In this document: in pieces, positions 54,299-63,452 of the stretch | How the letters are laid out: every line of letters starts with the position of its first letter | How positions within the stretch are numbered: position 1 is the stretch's first letter | Assembly (NCBI RefSeq): GCF_000474275.2 | Contig: NZ_ATAE01000038.1 | Span: forward strand, 1-64,000 | Source of the DNA: Alkalihalophilus marmarensis DSM 21297 | Lineage (GTDB): Bacteria; Bacillota; Bacilli; Bacillales; Bacillaceae_D | Direction of reading: 5' to 3' | Length of the DNA: 64,000 bases | Notes under the pieces: model-generated | The model's input: the letters and a program-made list of their open reading frames with translations, nothing else | The model's database searches: none | What the model was told of the DNA's origin: nothing | Made by a program: the position numbers and the translations under genes

Positions 54299-55393
54299 AT
54301 GACAACAATCCTTACAGATACAAAACTACAAGGAATTGCAGAGAAAGTTCAGCACGGTGAGCGATTATCTATTGAAGACGGCCTATATTTATATGATACG
54401 CCTGACCTTCTAGGGATCGCCCAACTTGCTAATCAAGTAAACTACAAGAAAAACGGAGACAACGTTTATTTTATTCAGAACATGTACATCAACCCTACGA
54501 ATGTATGTGAAGCGAATTGCGGTTTCTGTGGGTTTAAGCGCAAGCCTGGTGAAGAGGGAGCTTATACGATGGACAGCGAAGCCCTTCAAAAATATGTAGA
54601 AGAGCGCTGGAATGATAACATCCGTGAATTCCATATTGTTGGAGGGCACAACCATGAAGTGCCGTTTGATTATTATCTTGATACAATCCGTACATTAAAA
54701 AAACATTATCCTAATGTGACTGTAAAAGCGTATACAGGTGCTGAGATTGAGTTCTTCTCACGTATTTCAGGATTATCGATGAAAGAAGTACTTGAAGAAT
54801 TAATTAAAGCAGGTCTTGATACCCTTCCTGGCGGCGGAGCGGAGATTTTAACTGAGCGTTACCGCTTAAAAATGAGCCCTGATAAAGCTTCAACTGACCA
54901 ATGGCTCGAAGCTCATGAAACAGCTCACAATCTTGGACTTAAAACACACGCTACGATGCTTTATGGTTCGATTGAATCGAAAGAAGAGCGTCTTATCCAT
55001 ATGGATCGTCTGCGTCAGCTTCAAGACCGTACAAATGGATATATGGTATTTATCCCGCTTGCGATGCAGCCTCGCAGCGTAAATGCTGGTCTAAAGCGCC
55101 GTACTTCTGCTTACGATGATATGAGAACTCTTGCGATCAGCAGACTTATGTTAGATAACTTTGATCATATTAAAGCATACTGGATTAACATCGGTGTGCA
55201 GCTGACTCAAATGGCATTGACATTCGGCTCAAGTGATATTCACGGTACACTTATTGAGGAGCGTATCTCTCACTCTGTAGGAGCCCTCACTTCTCAAGGG
55301 ATTACGCGTGATGAATTAATCCACTTAATTAAGAGTGCAAATAAAGTTCCAGTTGAACGTGACACCTTCTATAACGTCATCAAAACTTACTAA
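54299..55393 (+). CDS. mqnE: Aminofutalosine synthase (radical SAM)
   Basis: 364 residues from the ATG at 54299, eight bases after GGAGG. Radical SAM cluster NVCEANCGFCGF (CxxxCxxC). Further MqnE features: LDTLPGGGAEIL, KTHATMLYG and AYWINIGVQLTQMALTFGSSDIHGT (in part). It joins a chorismate-derived enolether to adenosine in the futalosine route to menaquinone. Monocistronic; other mqn genes are not in the window. Confidence 0.9.
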   Translation: MTTILTDTKLQGIAEKVQHGERLSIEDGLYLYDTPDLLGIAQLANQVNYKKNGDNVYFIQNMYINPTNVCEANCGFCGFKRKPGEEGAYTMDSEALQKYVEERWNDNIREFHIVGGHNHEVPFDYYLDTIRTLKKHYPNVTVKAYTGAEIEFFSRISGLSMKEVLEELIKAGLDTLPGGGAEILTERYRLKMSPDKASTDQWLEAHETAHNLGLKTHATMLYGSIESKEERLIHMDRLRQLQDRTNGYMVFIPLAMQPRSVNAGLKRRTSAYDDMRTLAISRLMLDNFDHIKAYWINIGVQLTQMALTFGSSDIHGTLIEERISHSVGALTSQGITRDELIHLIKSANKVPVERDTFYNVIKTY

Positions 55394-55401
55394 ACATAAA
55401 G

Positions 55402-55429
55402 AAAGCCGTTCCATAAAAGGAACGGCTTT
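55402..55429. terminator. Bidirectional terminator
   Basis: AAAGCCGTTCC pairs with GGAACGGCTTT between convergent mqnE and ldh. Confidence 0.8.
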
Positions 55430-55432
55430 TTG

Positions 55433-56404
<972 letters not shown>

Positions 56405-56474
56405 TTAACTCCCCCTTAGTCTATGTTAAAAAATGTCTAAAATCTACCACTTCATATAAATAGTTACGTCTAAC

Positions 56475-56492
56475 TTGTGAAACATTTCACAA
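56475..56492. promoter_or_regulatory. Rex operator upstream of ldh
   Basis: TTGTGAAACATTTCACAA is an exact Rex palindrome (TTGTGAA, four bases, TTCACAA). Rex represses such genes when NADH/NAD+ is low. It lies upstream of the minus-strand ldh start. Confidence 0.88.
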
Positions 56493-56512
56493 ACATAAAT
56501 GTAAAAAAGGAG

Positions 56513-56576
56513 CCTTCTTGGATATGGGGTGTCAAATCGTAACCGAATTGACACCTAACTTAGATGACCAAGAAGG
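56513..56576. other. Nested double-stem structure of unknown role
   Basis: An outer stem CCTTCTTGG (56513) with CCAAGAAGG (56568) and an inner stem GGTGTCAA (56528) with TTGACACC (56548), both perfect. A 24-codon plus-strand ORF (56524-56598, behind AAGGAG) spans it. It could be an RNA element, the end of a lost mobile element or an inefficient terminator of the dapF side. Confidence 0.55.
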
Positions 56577-56631
56577 ACTCGATAAATATTTTAAATAAAA
56601 CCAGAAACTAAATCAAGTCATAACAGACAAC

Positions 56632-57480
56632 TTATTTACGTTCAAATACACCTTCACAAATAACTTCAGCTGCACCGGTCATTAACACATCTCCTGACTC
56701 GGTCCATTCAATCTCAAGGTCTCCCCCGAGCAGATGCACCGTTACAGATTCCCCTTTATTAGAATGTCCATTCAGGATTGATGCAACGACTGCAGCACAT
56801 GCTCCCGTCCCGCAAGCCTGCGTAATTCCTGAGCCTCTCTCCCACACACGAAAATGGAGCTCTAACTCGCTAACAACCTCTACAAATTCTACATTTACCC
56901 ATTCCGGAAAACGTTCATCTTTTTCAATAATCGGCCCTAATGTATCAACTGGTGCTTGGTTAATATCTTCTACAAAAAACACTCCATGCGGATTCCCCAT
57001 TGACACAGCTGTAAGCTCAAGCTTCGTTTCAGCGACTTCGAACGGCTCTGCTACTATTTTATCCGTTGATGGACCTAGCATCGGAAGACTCTCTCTAGTT
57101 AGACGAGGCTTGCCCATATTGACCGTCACCGTATGAACGCGCTCTCCTTCTGTATGGACTGTTGCCGTAACAAGCCCGCCTAATGTTTCAATTTGGAATG
57201 TTTGATCTTTAACATATCCATGTTCATAAGCAAATTTTGCCACACAGCGAAGGCCGTTACCACAATTTTTTGCTTCTGACCCGTCATTATTAAATACTCT
57301 CATTTTCACAGGCGCAACGTTTGAAGGGCATACCAGGATCATCCCGTCAGAACCAATTCCTTTATTTTTGTCAGCAACTTCTACAGCTAATCGAGCCAAT
57401 TGCTCTTCTTCTAATGTTTCTTTAAATAAATCTACGTAAATATAGCTGTTTCCAAGGCCATGCATTTTCGTGAATTTCAT
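56632..57480 (-). CDS. dapF: Diaminopimelate epimerase
   Basis: 282 residues. It converts LL- to meso-diaminopimelate for lysine and peptidoglycan. The catalytic Cys pair lies in [16 protein letters not shown] and QACGTGACA. It starts behind GAGGGATC. Followed 28 bp upstream by a small CxxC protein gene on the same strand. Confidence 0.94.
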   Translation of the reverse strand: MKFTKMHGLGNSYIYVDLFKETLEEEQLARLAVEVADKNKGIGSDGMILVCPSNVAPVKMRVFNNDGSEAKNCGNGLRCVAKFAYEHGYVKDQTFQIETLGGLVTATVHTEGERVHTVTVNMGKPRLTRESLPMLGPSTDKIVAEPFEVAETKLELTAVSMGNPHGVFFVEDINQAPVDTLGPIIEKDERFPEWVNVEFVEVVSELELHFRVWERGSGITQACGTGACAAVVASILNGHSNKGESVTVHLLGGDLEIEWTESGDVLMTGAAEVICEGVFERK

Positions 57481-57508
57481 CTAGATCCCTCGCTCATTTA
57501 TTTACTGG

Positions 57509-57748
57509 TTATTTTCTTAATGGCTCATCTGCCCAAAAATAATCGTCGTCTGCTTCTAATATCGTAATTTTACTACGGCAGCACGGCATAATTAAGATCG
57601 TTTTGACACCTTCTATAGCTTGCTTATAATCACGAGGCTTCATATGGGTCAAGACTTGCTCTTCCTCACAGAACGGACAAGAGCTCACATAAATGTCCTC
57701 AAATTGCCGCTCATATGGCAATGTATGTTGAAAAGGTATCACATCCAT
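57509..57748 (-). CDS. Small Cys-containing hypothetical protein
   Basis: 79 residues from the ATG at 57748. CPFC near the N-terminus and PCCRSK further on suggest a metal site. No known family recognised. It is probably in an operon with dapF. Confidence 0.6.
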   Translation of the reverse strand: MDVIPFQHTLPYERQFEDIYVSSCPFCEEEQVLTHMKPRDYKQAIEGVKTILIMPCCRSKITILEADDDYFWADEPLRK

Positions 57749-57833
57749 ATTCCACACCTACTCTCTTCTCTTCAATTGGTCGTGTTCTTTTGTTCGCTGT
57801 TCGTTATATAGATTCAGCTCCAGACGTACAAAA

Positions 57834-57859
57834 GAAGCTTCTAGATTGTCTAGAAGCTG
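57834..57859 (-). terminator. Hairpin after yuzB
   Basis: AGCTTCTAGA pairs with TCTAGAAGCT around a 3-base loop; minus-strand tail TCTTTTG. Confidence 0.6.
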
Positions 57860-57863
57860 ACTA

Positions 57864-58100
57864 TTAAAACATAGGATTTTCCTCTAAATACGTGTAGATA
57901 TTTTCTACAAGCTCTTCATTTGTTTCACCAGAAATATATTCTCCATTTACAAGCGCAAAAGGTGTGACAGCACAACTGCCGCAATTTCCTAGACATCCGT
58001 ATTCAATAATATCTAGATTAGGGTCACGCTCTAGCTCTTCCATCGCCTTTTGAGTGCCGCTTGCAAGATTACTTAAACAAAATTCGATAATAGGACGCAT
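57864..58100 (-). CDS. yuzB: DUF1450 protein YuzB
   Basis: 78 residues from the ATG at 58100 behind GAGGTG. Cys in FCLSN and CLGNCGSC (a ferredoxin- or thioredoxin-like CxxxCxxC) are conserved in the family. Possibly an Fe-S protein; function unknown. Divergent from the yutJ-type gene, as in B. subtilis. Confidence 0.85.
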   Translation of the reverse strand: MRPIIEFCLSNLASGTQKAMEELERDPNLDIIEYGCLGNCGSCAVTPFALVNGEYISGETNEELVENIYTYLEENPMF

Positions 58101-58322
58101 CACTTTCACCTCAAATTTCTTGTCTATAATCCTACTCGGATGCGAACTATAAGTCAATGATATACGTTTATATTCTATTTATAATATGAAGGAAGATTTT
58201 AACGCCTAATTTTAATGTATTTAATATTGTCTTCGTCTAAAAAAATTCACAAATTTGTTGTTATTTATTGTATAACTCGTTATAATCAAAACTGACCAGG
58301 GTCATTTTTAAGGAGCGACGAC

Positions 58323-59966
58323 ATGAGTGAGAGAGCAAAGAAAACACAAACGAAAAAAAGAATTGAACAAGCAGCCAGAGAACTATTTCTTGAAAAAGGT
58401 TTCTCTCATACGACTGTCTTAGAGATCACAAAGGCAGCTAATGTCGCAAAAGGTACGTTCTTTAATTATTTTCCTACTAAAGAATCCATTATGCAATCGC
58501 TTGCAACCGAACGGATACAAGCTGCGCTTCCATACATTGAACAGCCTAATCTGAGGACTCTTCCTCTCGGGGTGCGTATTCGCTCTTATCTTCAATTTAT
58601 TTTAAGTGATTATGACATTCACCCTGCATTAACCATTCAAATTTGGAAGCATGTGATCGAGGATGAACAGCTGCTTCTCCCACATTGGGAAACCCTGTTA
58701 TCTCAAGCAGAAGAATCAGGTTATATTCGTTCTTCTATTCCTATTAAAACGTGGTCCCACATTATAAACAGCCATGTTTCGTATGGTTTACAAACGTTTG
58801 CGAAAGAACCTACAAAAGCTCAGTTACTTTCTAAAATTATGGACCTGATCCATGCCAGTTTAGAATCTATTACAGAGCAAAGGAGATACTCACTTATGAA
58901 AAAACTTGTTGTTTTAGGTGCAGGCTATGGCGGTATGCGTATTTTACAGCGCCTCTTACCGAATGATCTGCCAAATGACGTTGAGATTACACTGATTGAT
59001 CGACTGCCTTATCACTGTCTGAAAACGGAATACTATGCTCTTGCAGCAGGAACAGCAGCAGATCATCATCTGCGCGTTCAATTTCCAGAAGATTCTCGTC
59101 TGAACATTAAATACGAAACGATTACCGAAATCCATTTAAACGATAAAACTGTTGAATTAAGCAACGGAGAGTTTGTTCCTTATGACCAGTTAATTATCGG
59201 TCTTGGCTGTGAAGATAAATACCACGGTGTGCCAGGCGCTAAGGAGCACACATACGGTATTCAAACGATGGAAGCAACAAGACGCACGTATGAAGCCCTC
59301 AACAATATCCGCCCGCAAGGTGTCGTATCAATTGTCGGCGCTGGCTTAAGCGGTGTAGAGCTCGCTAGTGAACTTCGTGAAAGCCGTCCTGATCTAACAA
59401 TTAAATTATTTGACCGTGGCGAGATCATTCTATCTATGTTCCCTCGCCGCTTAAGTACGTATGTCCAAAATTGGTTTATTGACCACGGCGTAGAAGTGAT
59501 TAATAAATCGAATATCACAAAAGTAGAAGAAGGTGCTCTTTACAACCATGATGGACGAATCGACAGCGATGCTGTGATTTGGACTGCCGGTATTCAGCCC
59601 GTAGACGTGGTTCGCAATTTAGATGTCGAAAAAGATAAGCAAGGACGAGTCGTTTTAACTCCTCAGCACTTCCTTCCAACAGACGAAAATGTCTTTGTTG
59701 TAGGGGACTGTGCGAGCCTTCCGCATGCACCAAGCGCACAGCTTGCGGAAGGACAAGCAGAACAGATTGTAACGATCTTAAAGAAGCAATGGAACAACGA
59801 ACCGCTTCCTGAGGAACTCCCGCGCATCAAGTTAAAAGGAGTACTCGGATCATTAGGTAAAAAGCATGGCTTCGGACTAATGGGCGAACGCACCCTGCTA
59901 GGCCGAGTGCCACGCGTCCTAAAAAGCGGCGTCCTCTGGATGTACAAACACCACTCAGGGTCATAA
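58323..59966 (+). CDS. yutJ: TetR regulator fused in frame to NDH-2-like YutJ
   Basis: A 547-residue ORF. Residues 1-190 are a TetR-family regulator (helix-turn-helix RIEQAARELFLEKGFSHTTV, KGTFFNYFPTKESI, then a ligand domain). Residues 192-547 are a type II NADH dehydrogenase: [43 protein letters not shown]. No stop separates them. AAAGGAG and an ATG at 58896 sit exactly at the junction, so a free 356-residue YutJ could also be made. B. subtilis YutJ is a separate protein. It may be a true fusion, a nested gene or two genes joined by a lost stop. Confidence 0.85.
   Translation: MSERAKKTQTKKRIEQAARELFLEKGFSHTTVLEITKAANVAKGTFFNYFPTKESIMQSLATERIQAALPYIEQPNLRTLPLGVRIRSYLQFILSDYDIHPALTIQIWKHVIEDEQLLLPHWETLLSQAEESGYIRSSIPIKTWSHIINSHVSYGLQTFAKEPTKAQLLSKIMDLIHASLESITEQRRYSLMKKLVVLGAGYGGMRILQRLLPNDLPNDVEITLIDRLPYHCLKTEYYALAAGTAADHHLRVQFPEDSRLNIKYETITEIHLNDKTVELSNGEFVPYDQLIIGLGCEDKYHGVPGAKEHTYGIQTMEATRRTYEALNNIRPQGVVSIVGAGLSGVELASELRESRPDLTIKLFDRGEIILSMFPRRLSTYVQNWFIDHGVEVINKSNITKVEEGALYNHDGRIDSDAVIWTAGIQPVDVVRNLDVEKDKQGRVVLTPQHFLPTDENVFVVGDCASLPHAPSAQLAEGQAEQIVTILKKQWNNEPLPEELPRIKLKGVLGSLGKKHGFGLMGERTLLGRVPRVLKSGVLWMYKHHSGS
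58879..58898 (+). promoter_or_regulatory. Internal ribosome site and start of YutJ part
   Basis: AAAGGAG (58879-58885), ten bases, ATG (58896), in frame with the TetR part. It decides where the NADH dehydrogenase domain would begin as a separate protein. Confidence 0.65.
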
Positions 59967-59967
59967 G

Positions 59968-60325
59968 AAAAGTGGAGGCGAGTGGGCTGGCTTGCAGAAA
60001 TATGAGGGGCAGGGATATGAAGTCGCTCTTTGACTTCATTCGATGCACCGTTATTTCCCGCAAGGCAACGAGCCGGAACTAGACATTAAGAAAGGTGGAA
60101 GGGTTCGTTTAGGTATGAGGAGGATGGAGCTTTGGCAATGAGAAGCGCTTTTTGCTTCGTTTGACAAAGTGAAGCCACCGATTACCTGAACCCTGCAGCT
60201 AGACAAGAAAAACGGAAGGGCATGTTCTGGCATTCGAAAACTTAGGGGAAGCAAAAAGAGGCGCTTTTTGACTTCGTTTGGTTCACAAAAGTTTCTCGAA
60301 GGACAATGCCCTGAAGCTAGACACG
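59968..60325 (+). repeat. Three tandem copies of a 119-bp intergenic repeat
   Basis: Each unit runs from a GGAGG/GGAAGGG-type start through a conserved GCGCTTTTTGACTTCGTT-like core to the end word GCTAGACA. CTAGAC occurs at 60079, 60199 and 60317 (steps 120 and 118). The core occurs as GTCGCTCTTTGACTTCATT, GCGCTTTTTGCTTCGTTT and GCGCTTTTTGACTTCGTTT. The style recalls dispersed Bacillus intergenic elements ending in CTAGCTCC/CTAGAC. ORFs across it are not credible. Confidence 0.75.
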
Positions 60326-60326
60326 A

Positions 60327-60357
60327 AAAAGCTGTCCCATTTATGCGGACAGCTTTT
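60327..60357. terminator. Hairpin leading element D
   Basis: AAAAGCTGTCC pairs with GGACAGCTTTT; the same stem as element B. It follows directly on the tandem array. Confidence 0.8.
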
Positions 60358-60372
60358 TCCTGTTTACCAATT

Positions 60373-60550
60373 AACGCATATACGCTTTGAAATAAATCAA
60401 TTTCTTTAAACTTAGACGCATAAAAAAGGTTGAAAAGACGCAAATAGCTTTGATTGGCGCAATTAAGCAGACTAGCGACGCAATAACATTGCGGACCTGC
60501 ACAATTAGCTTTTCAACCGACGCATAAACGCCTTACAAGGACGCAATTAA
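60373..60550 (+). repeat. Nine-unit 21-bp phased repeat, element D
   Basis: Units at 60373, 60394, 60415, 60437, 60456, 60477, 60498, 60519 and 60540. Intervals are 21, 21, 22, 19, 21, 21, 21, 21. It lies in the 3' flank of yuzD (minus strand), stop 22 bp away. Confidence 0.85.
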
Positions 60551-60571
60551 ACACCAAGACACGGACCACCC

Positions 60572-60877
60572 TTATCGACTCGCTTCAATCTTCTCATAGA
60601 TAGTCTTCAAACGCGGATTTCCTTCCCCTACTACTTCATCGTTAAATACAATAAGCGGATAAAAATATTCATCCTCTAAAATAGCATTAACGTAAGACTG
60701 ATGCTCTTCACCGTAGGTTCCGTGGATATCTACATAGTCCACTTTCACATTCTCCTGTTCATACTTTCTTGACAGAGCCGCTTCTAGCCACTCTTTGGTC
60801 TCATATGCAGTGGGTAAATTAATGCAGCTGGCACATTTCTCTTCTGCTCCGTACACGACAAGTCTAATTTCGCTCAT
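60572..60877 (-). CDS. yuzD: DUF1462 thioredoxin-like protein YuzD
   Basis: 101 residues: LVVYGAEEKCASCINLPTAYETKEWLEAAL (in part) gives an N-terminal thioredoxin-like strand with CxxC, then FYPLIVFNDEVVGEGNPRL. Typical YuzD; likely a redox or Fe-S-related protein beside yutI. It starts behind AGGGGTG. Confidence 0.85.
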   Translation of the reverse strand: MSEIRLVVYGAEEKCASCINLPTAYETKEWLEAALSRKYEQENVKVDYVDIHGTYGEEHQSYVNAILEDEYFYPLIVFNDEVVGEGNPRLKTIYEKIEASR

Positions 60878-60958
60878 AACAGCACCCCTCTTCGTTTACC
60901 TATCCTAACCATATCTGTACTTTTAGCATATAGGAAACGATAGCGAAAGATCAATCTC

Positions 60959-61711
60959 TTACTTTAAGGAATGGCCTCCATCGGCAATCAAGTTATGGCC
61001 GATCACATAGGAAGCATCTTCTGAGGCAAGAAAATAAATAATGGAGGCGATCTCATCTGGAACTGCCCCATACCCTCTTGGGTGCTTTTCGCTAACCTTT
61101 TTAAATGAGCATTTTCCTCCATACAGCCAATGAGCGAGCGGGGTATCTACAAGTCCAGGTGATATGGTATTAATTCTTATTCCCTGCTTAGCGTAGCGAG
61201 CGGCTAATGATTTTGTTAACGAAATGAGGGCCGCTTTTGATGAATTATAAGCAGCTAGTGCAGGGGGATATGTAGTAGATCCCATAGCAGAAGCTACATT
61301 AATAATCGCTGCTCCTTTTTTTCGATCCATCTGTTTCAACCCATGTTTCATCATCAAAAAAGCAGCTTTCACGTTTGTGTTAAACAACTCGTCCCATTCA
61401 TCTTCCTGGATTTTCTCAATCATCCCTGCAGCTGGCTGAACCACTCCTGCATTGTTAACGAGCACATCAATCGATCGAAATGTCATAGAAAGCTCTGCGT
61501 ACAATCTCTCCACTTCATTTTCACTCTTAATATCGGCTTGAAAAAAATCGACATGTCCCTTGTACTCACATCGATCAATTTCACTAATAAAGAACGAGCC
61601 TTTTTCATAAGATTTACTGACAGCAATCACATGATCTCCTTCTTTAGCAAAGCGATGAACGGCTGCTTTTCCGATTCCAGAGGTAGCTCCTGTTATTAAC
61701 ACCGCTCTCAT
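60959..61711 (-). CDS. Short-chain dehydrogenase/reductase
   Basis: 250 residues; the third of three consecutive ATGs fits GGAGGGG best. Cofactor site LITGATSGIGKAA, NNAG, catalytic Ser in NVASAMGS, YxxxK as YNSSKAA. Not part of the B. subtilis yut block, so an insertion. Substrate unknown. Confidence 0.85.
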   Translation of the reverse strand: MRAVLITGATSGIGKAAVHRFAKEGDHVIAVSKSYEKGSFFISEIDRCEYKGHVDFFQADIKSENEVERLYAELSMTFRSIDVLVNNAGVVQPAAGMIEKIQEDEWDELFNTNVKAAFLMMKHGLKQMDRKKGAAIINVASAMGSTTYPPALAAYNSSKAALISLTKSLAARYAKQGIRINTISPGLVDTPLAHWLYGGKCSFKKVSEKHPRGYGAVPDEIASIIYFLASEDASYVIGHNLIADGGHSLK

Positions 61712-61898
61712 CATCATCCCCTCCACAAAATATGTACTTTAATTATACATAACTTATACAAAATATGCATGTTTTTCTTAGAGATGGTTGTGGTTCGTTT
61801 TACAAAAAATATTCAGCCCATATTTAAATGATCATGGCAGATTCATGGATTTTTTTCGTGCTGGCTATTATAATATAGATAGAAAGGGGTTGTTAATA

Positions 61899-62138
61899 AT
61901 GGCAACAAGTACTGAAATGGTTGAGCAAGTACAGGAAGTATTAGATAAGCTTCGTCCTTTCTTGCTTCGTGATGGCGGGGACGTTGAACTTGTAGAAGTT
62001 GAAGATGGTATCGTTAAAGTTCGTCTTCTTGGTGCATGCGGTTCTTGCCCAAGTTCAACAATTACGCTAAAAGCAGGAATTGAACGCGCTCTTCTTGAAG
62101 AAGTTCCTGGCGTAAAAGAAATCGAGCAAGTATTTTAA
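61899..62138 (+). CDS. yutI: NifU-like Fe-S scaffold YutI
   Basis: 79 residues from the ATG at 61899 behind AAAGGGG. C-terminal NifU domain with [17 protein letters not shown] and the cluster-binding [11 protein letters not shown]. It accepts or delivers Fe-S clusters. A terminator follows. Confidence 0.93.
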   Translation: MATSTEMVEQVQEVLDKLRPFLLRDGGDVELVEVEDGIVKVRLLGACGSCPSSTITLKAGIERALLEEVPGVKEIEQVF

Positions 62139-62182
62139 TGTAAGCTATTCGTATTGAGTAAGATCGATACTGCTTCATAATA

Positions 62183-62206
62183 AAAAGCCCGCAGCTGCGG
62201 GCTTTT
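62183..62206. terminator. Bidirectional terminator
   Basis: Perfect palindrome AAAAGCCCGCAG/CTGCGGGCTTTT between convergent yutI and the SplA-like gene. Confidence 0.85.
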
Positions 62207-62211
62207 TTCAT

Positions 62212-62442
62212 TTACATAAAATAATCATCGTAAGAGGCTTCTGCTTCTTCATAGGAAGAAAAAATAGCATCGTCTTCTTCAATGGGATGGTAATAATCAA
62301 ATAAGACAAGAGACATCTGGCCTGGATTCATTGGATCTAGGGCAATCGTTGCCTCTTGAATAGAGGAGACAGTCGGCGTGTGAGGATTCCTATAGATCAC
62401 ATATACCGACTGCCCTTCATGTAATTGATTCATATCAAGCAT
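62212..62442 (-). CDS. SplA-like regulator domain protein
   Basis: 76 residues from the ATG at 62442, eight bases after GGAG. The phrases QSVYVIYRNPHTPTVSSIQEA (in part), YHPIEEDDAIFSSYEEAE resemble SplA, the TRAP-like negative regulator of the spore photoproduct lyase operon splAB. No splB is adjacent, so it stands alone. Assignment by eye. Confidence 0.65.
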   Translation of the reverse strand: MLDMNQLHEGQSVYVIYRNPHTPTVSSIQEATIALDPMNPGQMSLVLFDYYHPIEEDDAIFSSYEEAEASYDDYFM

Positions 62443-62531
62443 AGCGGACACTCCTTTTCATGGCTGATGATTATGGTTTGCCCGACTATGCTTGAACTAT
62501 TCATATGAAAATGTTTAGGCTGGAACTTAGA

Positions 62532-63452
62532 TTAAGCTTCTCGTAAATAGCTCGGAACCTTGACACAGACCCCGTGCTTAGCAGGGGCTAAAACATCAAT
62601 TTCAAAGTCTGGGAAACGTTTCGAGAGTACTTCTTTCACTGCTTCCCCGCGATTTAGAGGGGCTAAGCAGAAAATTGTTGGACCAGCACCGCTTAATGCT
62701 GCACCATATGCATCCGTATCCTCGCGCACGACATCAATCACATCTTGCAGGTGCGGGACCAGCTCTCCTCGGTATGGATGATGAAAGATGTCTGCACTCA
62801 TCATCTCTCCAGCTAAGCTGAAATTGCCCTGAAGAAGCGCAGCGACTAACACATTAGCTACCCCGCTCCCTCTGACAGCTTTTTTGTACGGAAGGGATTC
62901 AGGCAGCACCCCACGAGCTTTTTTCGTTAACAGCTCGTGCTTTGGAATGACAACGACTAGATCAACTTCAGGCACTCCTCCATACAGAACATGCGTCGCT
63001 TCCTCTGTGTGAGTGCCGATAATAAGTCCTCCATATACAGAGGCTGCTACATTATCAGGGTGACCCTCCCAAAGACTCGACAGGCGCACTTTCTCTTCAG
63101 GAGATAGAACATTATTCATTTGTTGATTAGCAAGCTCTATTCCAGCTACAATCGCAGCAGCACTGCTTCCTAGACCTCTTGTTAACGGAATATCGCTTGT
63201 CATCTCGACTTCACAAGGGGTGAGCATATAGCCGTATGTATCAGCTACTTGTTTTGCCACTTTGTAAATAAGGTTCTCTTCATCAGTTGGAACGCCTTTG
63301 AGATCCGGTGATTCAGAATAAAACGACCAAGCATCTGCGGGTTTTGCGACTAACGTTAAATATCGATCAACCGCAAGTCCTACAGAATCAAATCCAGGGC
63401 CTAGGTTTGCCGTGCTGCCAGGAACCGTAATCATAAAAGGTTCAACGCTCAC
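62532..63452 (-). CDS. thrB: Homoserine kinase
   Basis: 306-residue GHMP kinase. ATP loop [21 protein letters not shown] (in part), N-terminal [19 protein letters not shown]-terminal [14 protein letters not shown]. It phosphorylates homoserine for threonine. GTG start at 63452 overlaps the thrC stop (GTGA), so the two are coupled. Confidence 0.95.
   Translation of the reverse strand: MSVEPFMITVPGSTANLGPGFDSVGLAVDRYLTLVAKPADAWSFYSESPDLKGVPTDEENLIYKVAKQVADTYGYMLTPCEVEMTSDIPLTRGLGSSAAAIVAGIELANQQMNNVLSPEEKVRLSSLWEGHPDNVAASVYGGLIIGTHTEEATHVLYGGVPEVDLVVVIPKHELLTKKARGVLPESLPYKKAVRGSGVANVLVAALLQGNFSLAGEMMSADIFHHPYRGELVPHLQDVIDVVREDTDAYGAALSGAGPTIFCLAPLNRGEAVKEVLSKRFPDFEIDVLAPAKHGVCVKVPSYLREA

Noticed and set aside
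59968-60443. Minus-strand ORFs over the tandem array and element D
   Set aside because: They have no ribosome sites and repeat-derived translations.
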